This document shows positions 51,839 through 64,000 of a stretch of 64,000 nucleotides of DNA, in pieces. The first letter of the stretch is position 1; each line of letters opens with the position of its first letter. Below the pieces are notes generated by a model. The model was given only the letters and a program-made list of their open reading frames with translations. It did not search any database and was not told the DNA's origin. This stretch comes from Parus major (Eukaryota; Chordata; Aves; Passeriformes; Paridae). The position numbers and the translations under genes were made by a program. The stretch spans positions 4,876,385-4,940,384 of the forward strand of contig NC_031772.1 of assembly GCF_001522545.3 (NCBI RefSeq), written 5' to 3'.

Positions 51839-54800
51839 CGCGCCTGGAGCGCCAGGAGCAGCAGGGGGTATATGGACAGCGCTGCCCTGAAGGATATGGG
51901 CTGGGGAGCAGAGCCCGGCAAACCCAAAAGGGAATCTTCAAGCACCCCCTGACTCGGTGTGGAGCTGCTCTATCCATGGCAGGTTCAAGCAGAGCTCGGG
52001 AGGGGCTCATCCAGCTCAGTGCAGCACAAAGGGACCGACCCCACTCTCCCGACAGAGGGAAATGTGCTCCCAGCTCCCGCAGGGAAGCTGCCTGCTGAGA
52101 AGCCAGTGTAATTCCTCCAACCACGTCAGCACAGGAGCCGCTGGACTCACTGTGCGAGCGCCCTGAAACACAAGGATATTGCTAATTTTCATCATGGCTA
52201 AAAATAAATCAAACTGGAGGAGTTAATACCGCCCTGAGGAAATAATTCATGTAGAGGCTGTAGAAAAACATTCTCAGCAGACTCAAAGCTCTGGGTAAGA
52301 GGTTTCCTTGCCTGATTCTAACAGCAGCAGGAGAAGCAGGGAAAGCTTTTCTCTGTCATGCTCTACAGCTCAGAGGGGAAAAAAGGGAGCACTTCCTTCA
52401 TGAATAAATAAGGGTGAGGTCTTTGGAATTGTAAACTCTTCTGTCAGTATGACCTCGTAGTAAATGTAAATTTTTTTTCCCTGAACCAGTTTAATCAACC
52501 ATTTCCTCTTATCTCTGTATTTCAGATCCAAATACTTTTTATTACTCTCAGGTCCTTAACTTGTCCAAAATCCACTGCTTAGTGAGAACGCACTGTGAAA
52601 TAACCACAGACTTATTAAGGAAATAGAGAAAACCAAGCTTTTACCCACTCTATCATTAGCCTGTACACTGCCACGTAAAACAAGAGATCTGAGTTGGACA
52701 GGAATTAGCATTTTGATCCCCTGAGAAGTTACTTCATTTTTTTTTAATCATTTTGACTATTACACTGTCTTAGCCACACACACATCTTCACACCCTACCA
52801 GCATCTCAACAGTGCGACAGTCTCTGGGTTGTTTTTCAACTCCAGGAGGTACAACAACATCCCAAACCGGTAACTGTGGCTCCGAAGGGTGATCACAACC
52901 CTCTCTGCTTGTTTTTGAAGAGCTGGCAAAGCTGGAAATGTAATTTTTTTTCTGCTATAAAAGGCACCATTGTAAGGCAAGCATGAAGTTTGGTTTCTGT
53001 TGCTCTTATGCTGTCTGTAGTCAAGGGAGGTAATTCTCTAGAGAACTCCACAGAAAAGCAAGGATGGTGTTGGTGCATGAGGAATATTAGTCTGGAGCCC
53101 ATGTTTTCTGGCCAGACAAAAAAAAGTTGGAAGATTAAGCAGCAATGTTTTCTCCCAGCTCCTCAGACAAATCCTCCGGGCACAGTGATGAGCACTTACA
53201 CAAGAGCAGTAAAGGCTCCAGAGAAACAGGGCACCAACCACTGGGCAGCAGGGACACAAAGCTGCCAGATCCTGTTATTTTATGGGATTTTATTTAGAAA
53301 ACTTCCATTAATCTCAGGCAGGATCGGAGGGAAGGACCGAAAATAGAGCAAGAGACGTCTGCTGATGCTTCAGGGTGTTTTGTCTTACTTGAAAGGGCAC
53401 ACGTTCTCCTCGGGACAGAGCCTGGAGGATGGTTCCTGCTGCCCATGTTTGGGAAGGAGTGAGGAACCTTTCTTTAGGATGCGCCTGTCAACACGCAGCA
53501 CTCGCTTCCCAGAAAACCTCCCCCAGCTGCCTGGGCAGGCATGGACAGCAGCCAGCGCCTTGCCAGACCCCGCACCTCAGCCTGTGTAAACAACTGTCAT
53601 GTCTGAAGCCATTCTGGCCCGTGAAGGGCAGCTCACTGCAGTTGGCAAACATGAAAATCCTTGTTTATTCCGAGTGCTCCTGACACATTGTGCAAGGCCA
53701 AGAGCAGGAGTGGAGAGCCGGGAATGTGCCCGGAGTCAGCGCAGGAGCTGGGGAGCCAAGCAGGGCCCTGAGGCTCGGGATCAGCACTGTTGGGGCAGGA
53801 GGATTTATGGAAACACAAAAGCACAAGAACAGAGAAATGAAAAACAGGGATGGACAGACAGCTGTAAGGAAGGGAAGAGGCTGGGGGAAGGAGTGGAGGG
53901 AATGACCAAAATGGATGGATAGAGACAGGGGAAAATCCTGGCGGGATGAACACAGCAGGATGGAAGGAGAAGGGGTGGGAGCAGGTGAAGTCAGCACTGC
54001 CAGAAGGAAGGGCTGCATCCCCACTGCCCTGCCTGGGAACAAAGATGCCCTCAGAACAGCCTGTCTGGCTCACAGGTGTCGTCATCCCAACCTCAGAGAC
54101 TGAAATACATCCTGCTTTCTCTGCCTCAACACACACTTGGGAGAAAAACAATTCCTAAGGTGAGTGCAGATATTTTACTCCTTGCTGATGTTCCCAAGAT
54201 AGTACTGAAAGAAACATTTAATGAAATAAATCTGTTGTCTCTTTGTTTTGGGTTTCAGGGTCTGGTCCCAAGACAGAAAGAGCTCTATGGCAAGTTATTG
54301 GTGGTTAAGGAAAGTCTCAGCACACACTGTGATCTTGTGCTACAAAATCCACTGGGTATCAAGATTCCCTTCTTTTCCAGTTTCAAGCCAATCATGAAAC
54401 ATTAAACTTTCAACAGAGCATGGGTGCAAAATAACATTATAAAAATTAGTATAGAATTGTGAACAAGTATTGCCCCTCACTTAAGTACACATCAGAAATT
54501 CAATTTACTGTTCTTAGATCTATCTCCCATCAGTGATGTCAGTAACAAGAGAAACCACATCAAAGCTGCTTAGAGTACAAGCAGGTGATGTTTGCCAACA
54601 AATCAATCTATCAAAAACAAAAATTTAACCCCAAAGTGGGAATAAACTTTCCAGAAAATGCTGCAACATTTTATACTCTCTTCCAAATCTTTACTCACTG
54701 AAACAAAATAAAAGTTTAAAAAATAACTCAGCTAAAAGATAATAAGCAGAAAAGAGGCAGGGATGATGCTGCAGGACCTTGGTCCAGCAAGCAGGCAGCA

Positions 54801-55374
54801 TTCCAGCCTCAGCTCCAGCCAGGACTGTGCTGGCTGTTCAAGAGCCAACTTCTCCCAGCACCCACCCCACTGCAGGGAAACACTAATTTTAAACACTTTT
54901 TGGAGCTGAACTTCACAGAAGGGTCTATCTCATTTGGTGTACACAGGCACACAGCACAGTCCAGTCCACACTGCTGGCCAAGAAGGCCTTTGGGTTGTTT
55001 TCTTTCAGTCTTGTTATTTTTTCAGTTTATAAATAAACCCCTCGTTGGACAATAGACATGTTTGGAAATCTATTTATGGACCTCTGGAACTCAAATTAGG
55101 TTTACAGTCTGAGTGCTGCTGTTTTGATCCAAAAACAAACTTACTGCCTATGGCTCTGCTATCCTGGCCCTTGGCACGGTGTTCTCCACCTCTTCTGTGG
55201 CTCCTGTGTCCCAACCTCCACACAGAGGAAAAACATAGATTTTATTAATTTCTTTCCCAATGATGGAATTAAATGGCTCATGCTTTATTGTGAGGATTTA
55301 AAAGAATTATAAAGAGATTTCTTATGATGCTCCCAGCCATCGTTATGTCATCCATTACAGCATCAGGACAAAAA

Positions 55375-55625
55375 GAATGGCCTCAAGTTGCACCAGGGAA
55401 GGTTTAGATTAGGAATCAGGAAAAAGTTTTCCATGGAAATGGTTATGAAGCATTAGATCAGGCTGCCCAGAAAGTGGTGGAGTCACCATTCCTTGGAAGT
55501 GTTCAAGTGTGTGGATGTGGCACTTGAGGACATGATTTAGTGATGAACATGGGCCTGGGGCTGGGTTGACAATCTCAAAGTTCTTTTCAGCCATAACGGT
55601 TCCATGGTTCTGTGATTCTCTCCAG
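55375..55625 (+). mobile_element. CR1 LINE 3' fragment
   Basis: TTGCACCAGGGAAGGTTTAG, GGATGTGGCACTTGAGGACA and TTCCATGGTTCTGTGATTC, a sense CR1 tail with its 3' end. Confidence 0.92.
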
Positions 55626-58600
55626 CTCCTGCTGTAGGTGTGTCCTGACCTGCCTCTCCCAACCTCACAGCTGGGATCCAGCACCAGGACAGAGAAGCAA
55701 CACCTTAGAGCAGATCTTACACATTTGAACTTACACATTTCTCAATTCAGTTTCAAGACAACACCACATATAAAAGGGGATTATTTTTCCATTTCTGATG
55801 CCAGCCTTCTGGGTTCCAGATCAGCAAAACAAACTACAGCTTTAAAGCAGGTGTATTGTATGCCAATGATGGTTTTAAAGATGCTGCTTCATCCTAGTGG
55901 GAGCAAATCTTTAAATCCCAAAAGCAGCTGCTTTGTGCAAGAAGGTGAAGTCCAAGCTCCAGGTGATGCTACTGATTGTGGCCAGACTTGCAGCCATCAG
56001 CTCCCCAGAAGCTTCAGAGTCTCCTGAAGATGGATAAGCTGAAATGTAAGCACTGAATGGGAAAAGTGCTGTGCATGAAATGTTCAGCAAATTCAACTGG
56101 CAGCCAGCAGCAGCAAGGTGGAAAACCCCAGGAGGTGATTTTCCTGGGAGGAATGGGTAGCATGAGGAATGCCAAGTGCTGCCAAGACAAATTGATTTGT
56201 CACAGGGTGTCCTGTGGACTGAGCTGTGGCCACACTGCCACTATCCACTGCCACTTTTTGGAATTAAGAGTTAAAACTATTGGGGGTTTTGGTTTGGTTT
56301 TTATCTGACTCACCTAATTTCTCAAATGACCTTGCCTTCCTCACCCAAGTCCCTAATGCAAAACCTCATCCTTGCAAATGAGCTGCAAAATGCTTAGAAT
56401 TTCTGCTCCAACTACAACCTAATTTGTAGGAGTTAAACATCCCAGCAGCTCAGCCATGGATTTAAATGTCACAGATTCCTGACAGCCCTCTAAGCTCATT
56501 CCCCACCCCAGCACATGGCAGTAGGGCTCCCATCTGAGCAGCCTCAGTCCTGGCCTCCATCATGGTTTTCTCCTTGCTTTTACTCTAATATTCCAGAAGC
56601 TATTTTTTGTCTAGAGTGGTTTTGTTGATTTTATTTGTATTAATAAGCAATTTTTTCCCCCTATATTAGCTTAAAAATCCAATGTGCAAGTTTTGGTGGT
56701 GCCGCTGTAAACATGGTCAGAGGGTGGGAAACCTGCAAGGAAACTCCAGCAATGACCTGGCTTGATCAGAGCTTTGCCTGGTGTCTCCCAACAATTCCTG
56801 TCTCACTTATTTCTCCCTGCCTGGTAGAACATCTGCTTATTTTTAGGTCTGGGTAATTATCATCACAGAACTCAAAGCACTTCTTTGTTCTGGTTATTTT
56901 AAGCAGAGCATTACATGAGTGGTGCCATCGTTGTCTCTGCTGATGGATTCTGGTCTGGAGGGAATGAGATTGAGGACAAACACAGCAAAACCACCATGAA
57001 CTTATGGGACCTAAATCAAACACAGGAGGCTGGAAAAGTTCACGCTGGACTTGTGCTGCTCTTTTTTTCATTTTCCAGAAATTCAGCAGTGTCCAGATGG
57101 ACTCCATATGTACACTCTCTCCCTGCAGGGTCCTTTGGGAAAGCCCATGGCAATATCCACATGAATCCTGCACAGCAGTGCTGGTTTGATGTGGTTAGAC
57201 CCCAACAGCTTAAAATTGCTTTATTTGGAACTGGTTTTTACCACCAGGAACCCACCGACCGTGGGCTGTGCCAGCATCACCAGCCCAAGACATGGGACAG
57301 GAGGGAACAGGCTCCAGCTCCCACTGAGAGCAACAACCACATTCCTGCTGCTCACGTGTGGCTTTGGAAGACACCTTTTAGAAGCAAGAAAAGGTGAAAG
57401 GATGCAACTCAAGAGTGAGGCTGGGGGAAAATCCAGGCTACCAAAGGGGTTTTGCAATTTAACCTGGAGGTTACATCACGTCTGGCAGCACACATGGGCT
57501 GTCTGCAACAGGGCTTTACCCTGGCATAAGGTACCACCCCACAGACCAGATTTTGGAACACAAGCCAAAAATATAGCTGGAACAAAGGACAAAGTCTGCA
57601 CTTCCCAAAACAAGACCACAACTTGCTCCAGAAACCATAGAAAGTTATATAAATGAAAAAGCTGATTCATGAGAACAAAAATAAAAGCTTCTCTCATGGA
57701 TTATAATGCCATTGTAACTGCATTCATTCAATAACCCAATGCCTAAAAACTTGTTAAATCCCACACTGACAACACCCAAGTCCAAAGATCCTTGTGCATG
57801 CAACAAGTTTTTCCCTACCAGAAGAACCAAACAGGAAAGTTAACGTCACCTCCATGTACTAAAGTCCTGGGGAATCATTATTCTCAAGTGAGCCAAGGGC
57901 ACTTAGAGACCCAACTCCCACTCATTTTTATTTACCCTGACACAGACTGCAAAGAGAATAAAATCCCAGGGGGATTTGGCATTCAGTTCCCTTGGGCTGC
58001 TTTGGGAAGTTGAGCCAGCAACACGGGCCTGGCCCCTCTGCTTGGCACGACCCAGCACAGCTGAGCAGGTCCCTAAGTGCCACACTGCCAACTTGCTGTT
58101 GGAGTTCAAGGAATTAGTTACGAAAATATAATAAACTTTTTCTCTCTTGCTGCAGCAAGGAGGGTCTGAGTTCAGTGCTCCAGCAAAGCTTTTCAGTGTC
58201 ACTAATGTGGTGTCAGACATGCAGTACAGCCAAGTCTACCACCCCTCGACTACAGTCAAATTCTAACAAGACACTGAAAGGCCACAAATAGGTCAGAACT
58301 GCCCTGCTACAACATCCAGTGTCTGTTTAGCTACCTTCCTCCTGCAGTGGCCAAAAGCAGATTCCTTTACCCATTTGTCATGTAGGAGGACAAGTAGCAT
58401 CTCCTTATTTATACCTCCCCAGCTTCTGGCACACAGCAGCAGCAGCACTGCCTAACGAAGTCCTGATGACTTTTTAATGTGTTTTAGGTTTACTTTCCAT
58501 GAAGACACCTTAAGGATCCACATTATTATCACAGCTTAAGGCAGATTCTGCTCTCAACAAATGAAACCCCAGCACTGGGGAAGTGTGTGGGGGTGAATCC

Positions 58601-58849
58601 ATTCATCCTTTAGCACCTGGCTTATGTGGTGTTACCAGGATTCTAACAGAGAACATCTTATCAACAACATCATGAAGCCCATGTTTAAAAGTACCATTTA
58701 ATAAACTTCACATTTTGTTCCAGCACATGAAAATGGTTCTGTCAGCTGAAACCTCACCTCTTTTCCTACTGAAGCACTGAATTCAGAAGTAAATCTTTCT
58801 CTTTTTTTAGCTGCAAGGAAAAGGTGGTGGGGTAATGAAAAGGCTCTTC

Positions 58850-59010
58850 AGGGAATGGTCACAGCCCCAAGGCTGCCAGAGCTCCAGGTGCATTTGGACA
58901 CTGCTCCCAGGCACAGGGTGGGATTGTTGGAGTGTCTGTGCAGGGCCAGGAGTTGGACTTGATCCTTGTGGGTCCCTTCCAACTCAGGATATTCCATGAT
59001 TCCACGAAAA
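58850..59010 (+). mobile_element. CR1 LINE 3' fragment
   Basis: CAGGGTGGGATTGTTGGAGT, GGAGTTGGACTTGATCCTTG and GGGTCCCTTCCAACTCAGGA, a sense CR1 tail of the same subtype as the copy near 8.1 kb. Confidence 0.92.
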
Positions 59011-60394
59011 GAAGGGTGATACAGTGCATTCTCCTTCAACTCTCCTCCTTCCTGGCTGCTCCCCAACACATTTTCAGTTGCTCATTCAGCACTTCCTGGC
59101 CTGTCCAGGATCCTGACCGCAGTGGCAGCATCCAGTTGTTTTGCCCAAGAGCCCAGCTCAGTCTCAAGCTTAACAGAGATGCACAAACTCCTGGGAGTTC
59201 CAGAGGCTGTGCAGATCAGCTGCACCCTCCTTTAGTCAGGATATCTGTGTCCTCACCACAGCCAGAAATGATACATTCCTCTACTCTCTGCTCAGATGCT
59301 TCTGTTCATTCTGTAAAAAGCTCACAGAGGGTCACTACTGCCAAGTCAAAGTCATTCACAAGTCAGGATATACCAAAGCTCTTCCCCACAGCAATCATGG
59401 TCTGCTTAAAGACCCTGCACACTCTGTGTGCATCCAGAGACTGACTTTCTGTTTCTCTGGGATTTTTCCTTCCTTTTTTTTCATTTTTTAAAGTTCTGTG
59501 AAAAGTGACAGCAATGCCCAATGGGATTATTTGCCTGGATTTCAAAACTAAACAAACCCCACGCAGCCAAAACTTCCACTTGGAGGGATTTTAATGCAAG
59601 ATTTTAACATTTAAGATATCATTCCAACATCAGCCAAAAAATAGATGTTTGTTCATGGGATGACAGTAAGCCTTGTTATACTGTACTTCCATGCACATGG
59701 AACACAAGATCTCCAGCATCTGAACAAGGGAGAAGTTAAAACCCAAAAGTCCCCAGAAGTTCTGGCAGCACTGGAGCTGGTACTAGCAGAGGCACCAAAG
59801 CTCCCTGCCTACTTTTTGTAGATAACCCAAGAGCCTGAATATAGAAAAACAGCGAATGCAACTGAAGCTTCCAACTGCTGAATGCTGGGAGGTGTCCCAC
59901 ATCTGGAGAGGTGTCAGAGTGACACTTGCCCCTCACACAAGGAAGGTTTGCTTATAGACATGGAGGTGCCTGACTCCACTCTGCTCATGCTGGGCTCCAG
60001 GCCCAGGGACAGCACCAGGAGTCTCCCCTCCCTTCACGTGATCTCTGCAAACAACCCCACCAGGAGCTGTGTTTGATTAGGGATGAACTTTGCACGGGAA
60101 GCAGCCTGAGTCTCTGGGAAGTCTCTGGGCACAGCCTGGCAGTAGCTCCAAACTCCCACAGCCTGACTACTCCAACATCCAAAGTCTGCCCATCCTCACG
60201 CAGGGGCTCTGCACAGGCTGTTCCCAAACCTCACCTCCTCCAGCCAGGTCTGGGCAGGATTGTCCAGGAGAGACAGTCAGGGAAGCACAGCTCTTTACCA
60301 GAACTGTATATGCCCAACCTGCATAAATCAGGGTTATGGAAAGAGGCCTTCTCCACCAAGTCCAAAGACCTGTCCTGAGCATATATTCACTATT

Positions 60395-60680
60395 TAGAAT
60401 CACAGACTCACAGAATATCCTAGTTGGAAGGAACCCTCAGGGATCATCAAGTCCAGCTCCTGGCCCAACAATCCCTTGCTGTGCCTCAGAGCGCTGTCCA
60501 AGCGGTCCCGGAGTTCTGGGTCCATGACCATTCCTTGGGTTGCTGTTCTAGTGCCTGACCACCTCCCAATGAGGAATCTTTTTATAACATCCAGTCTGAA
60601 CCTTCCCTGACACAGCTCCAGCCATTCCCTGGGGTCCTGTCCCTGGTCAGAGAGCAGAGGTCAGTGCCAGGCTATGCCTT
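60395..60680 (-). mobile_element. CR1 LINE 3' fragment
   Basis: AGAATCACAGACTCACAGAA, AGTTGGAAGGAACCCTCAGG and GGGATCATCAAGTCCAGCTC, the reverse complement of a CR1 tail. Confidence 0.9.
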
Positions 60681-63600
60681 GGCTGGGCTCCATGGAGCTC
60701 TGAGCCGGGGATCTCCTCCAGTCACACAGCAGTGCTGCTTTGGGGCCCCAGCCCAGCTCACAGCTGACGTGGGGATTCTTGTGCCATCACAAGCCAAGGG
60801 AAGAAATGAGCCAGGGAAGGCATGACTGCCTCTCCCAGCAGCAATAAGGACTGAAATCAGGGCCATGGCCCAAACCATGGCCTCGAGCCATTCCTGCCAC
60901 AGGCTTTTGCTTCACTCAGCAGCAGGAAGGACTTGCAAATATAAATATTCACATATCAGCATGATTTTTTTTACTTTTCTTAATGACTACTGAAGTTATC
61001 CAGAATAAACATATGAAAAATCAAACTTCCAGACCTAGGCTTCCTCTTACCTTCCTTTAGGTGAGGATATAAAGAAACATTGACATTCGGCAAACCACAG
61101 CTGACGCTGCCCCTGAACCACCAGAGCACCAGGAATTGTCATTATCTAAAGGAAAACACCACCAATACAATACTAAATAAATTGACCCTTGGCAATTTTC
61201 TAAGTCAGTCTTGTGGCATTTGACTTTTACAAGCCTGAAAACTGCTTGTCTGGTCCAAAACCAACAGAGAGCGAGCTTCCTACTGCGGAATACAGGCTCC
61301 ATTATCTCAGTTATGCACTGACAAAGCATGAGCAGCAGCAGAATATGAACTCTTCATTTATTACACACAGTTGTTTTCTGCAGCAGACGTGGAGCTTGGC
61401 AAGCTGAGTTTCCCTGGAAGCCTCCATGTGCCTTGTCACAGCATCCAAACTCAGGGCTGGGTTAAACAAAAACAAACAGATCCATTCCTCCCAAAGCCCA
61501 GTACCAAACTAACAACTCCTGAACAGCACAGGGCTGAGAGTGGCAAGGCCTGGGAGCATCCCCATCCATCAAGCAGCTGTTCTGTATAGTCCTGGGGTCT
61601 CCACAGCCTCAGCACCTCACTGGACTCTCTTACCTGAGTCACAAAACAAGGAAAGGGGAAGAAAAAAAATTTTGCTATGTGGGAAAAAAAAAAAAAGTCC
61701 TTAAATCCAAGCTACCTCTGTAGACAGAGACACAGACTCCTTGAACAATTTTCTCTTCACCTCTCCGAGCTCCCTTTCCTGAGCTGTTAGTCATCAGGAA
61801 TAATGATTTTTTTTAAATCACTGCTTATTTACTTTCAGGCATCATTTCTGGATGATTCTACAAACAGTATCAATGCACCACAGCCCAGCCCCACAGACAG
61901 GCTTTGCACACGGACTATACAGCAATTTACCACGCAGAAAACTGATCTCCAAAAAGATAGTAAGGCTCGGTATCACAAGATGCAGACAACTCTCTGACAC
62001 ATGATATATTCCTAAATACTCAAATATTTGCCATGTGGCTGAGAAAGGCCCTGAAGGTGCTGCTGGTCACCTGACTGCTTGCTCTGGAAGCTTTAAGATA
62101 TCCTGATAGTCTGGACCTCACTCCCATTGTCAGGTTCTAAATCTGTTTTTCTCAGCCAACCTCTTTCTGAAAGCCAGAAGAATTAACTCCTCCTTTATCT
62201 TCAGCTTCATGGACATCCCAGGACAGGTCTGTTCAAAGCTGGCAGCAACTCCACCCTGTAAGAACTGACACGAACAGCCAGGTCCCACCTCAGTGCCCCT
62301 GAGACCTCATCCTCCACATCAGCCCAGTACTCCAATAATATTTCCAGGGAAGCAGCCTGAGATAACAACACACACAGGGCTGCAGTTTGGGGGGTTTATT
62401 GAAACAGCTGCTCCTGTAATTATTTTTCAAAAGCTGTGGATTTCTGCTGGCAATGAGGAGCCCTGCACAGCAGAGGGAAAACAGGTTTGGTTGTGCTTGT
62501 GTGACGAGCTGAACTCTGGTTGGGGAAGGAGTTAAAAGCACAGACAGTTCTGCACGAGGCCCCTGTGGTTTACAATAAAAGCAAAGTTTATTTCCTGTAT
62601 GGTTTAGCACACAGAGGCTAAATTAACCGACAGAAGTAAAAGTTTACAGCATTAATTGCTGTTTCACTGCCTTTATATTGCCAGGCATTTATTCTTTAAA
62701 TGAAAGACTACTTTAAGAAGAAATACAACATGGCCTCAGGGATCCAGGTGCTTCTGATGTGTATTACTTTTTATCTTTGAAGAATTCATATACCACAGAT
62801 CTTAGTTAACAAAGACTCCTTTTGCTGACTGCTGTTCTAAAACTAAACCAAGTAATTTTTTGAAGAGAACAAAGTTTTTTTCTTCAACTAAAATACCTAA
62901 ATATAATACCAATGAAGAGAAAAGGCTATGGATTAAATACAAATTTTCTTCCTCTTTGCAAGAAGGGCCAGGCTGTCTTGAGACAGAACAGCATCCCAAA
63001 AGCATCCTGGAGAGGAAAGATTCAGCAGAGCACAGCCCATATGGGCAGAAGTTTTCTGACCCAGTAATTAATTGCCCTGGGTAACATTTCTAGTGTGAAT
63101 CATCCTGGAGGCGCCAGATCCTTCTTTGTGATACTTGGACAAAATATTGTCTAAAAACTGTCTTCAAGAGCGAGAGATAAATTGTTCTCACAAAACCTGG
63201 CCACGCTACAGTTTCTAACACTTTGGGCAGCTGAAACAATACAGGAGTTGGCCAAGCTCTGCCTGCCACAGGCAGGAAGGCCAATGCCTGGGTGTTTGCT
63301 CTTATGACTGCTCAGGAAACATCCTGAAGTGACTCTTTCAGGAATTAACAAAATGGAGCATTTTCCAACACAGTGAGGTTGTTCCCATCACCAGGCTGCT
63401 CCCACCCACTGCATCCCTGCAGTCCACAGGGAAGTGCCACCTTCACCCCAGAGCAGGAGCACTAATCTGGATGCTACCCATGCCTTGGAGCCATGACCTG
63501 GAGCCACTTTGCAACTCCCCACTGTCTTTTTTAAGTTTTACTCTTGTCACCATGGTATCTGGGTTTGTTTTTTTTTTTTTTTTGTAAACCACAAGCTTCC

Positions 63601-64000
63601 TTCTGCCTCAGTGCAAGCCAGCATCTGCTTACCCCAATCAGAAACTAAGATAAATACACACTGCATTTTATTTTATCGGAGTTTAAGTCCCCAGCTGTTT
63701 ATTTGCTGTAGGATGGAGTTCTCCAGGCCTGGGCAAGCAGCCAAAATGGCTTCATTCCCCTGCTGTTCCACTGTCTCAGCCTAATGCTGATGGCTGGCAG
63801 TGGGAGGTGATGGCTCTCACAACACCTCCCAAGCTGCCGGCTTGGGTCCCAAATCATTCCCTGGAAGACAGAGCTGTCTGTCCAGCTGCTCCTCAGTTCA
63901 TCAAGGAGCAAATTCCCGAGGGGAACATTTCCCAAGTTAAGTGTTACAGATTACTTTGATCTTTCCACAGCATACACAAGAAACCGAAGACCTCTGCAGG

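Overview
This looks like bird nuclear DNA, probably a passerine or related lineage. About twenty 5'-truncated CR1 LINE tails are scattered through it in both orientations, introns are short to moderate, and the coding exons have vertebrate GT-AG boundaries. The window holds two complete protein-coding genes and most of a third, all on the minus strand. It also has a CpG-rich promoter-like island with no assigned gene and a 130-base assembly gap inside a minisatellite.

Region 1 (about 3.0-27.5 kb, minus): a complete 12-exon plasma-membrane Na+/H+ exchanger of the SLC9A1/2/4 type. All twelve coding exons join in frame from an ATG at 27548 to a stop at 3028, giving about 733 residues. The N-terminal half reads most like NHE2. 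Exon 4 and the first cytoplasmic segments read more like NHE1. The distal tail is short and divergent.

Region 2 (about 35.2-36.7 kb, minus): one coding exon for a 307-residue relative of TASL (CXorf21), the adaptor that links the lysosomal transporter SLC15A4 to IRF5. The N-terminal SLC15A4-binding-like segment and the C-terminal pLxIS motif are both present.

Region 3 (about 40.44-40.70 kb): a compact CpG island with CCAAT, GC-box, RFX X-box and YY1-like elements. It may be the promoter of the TASL-like gene or of an unseen transcript.

Region 4 (about 42.4-64 kb, minus): SH3BGRL, coding exons 2-4 plus the 3' UTR. The 15-codon first exon must lie beyond the right edge, so 50.7-64 kb is intron 1. 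A 30-bp minisatellite, interrupted by the N run, lies almost against the 5' splice site of exon 2. SH3BGRL is on Xq21 in humans, which corresponds to avian chromosome 4/4A. By that synteny neither the exchanger nor the TASL-like gene sits where its best-known mammalian relatives do, so both may be paralogs without a simple mammalian counterpart.

The three genes share a strand but have no visible operon-like or functional coupling. Everything outside the exons is intron, UTR or intergenic sequence containing CR1 tails, AT-rich simple repeats and no other coding sequence I could support.
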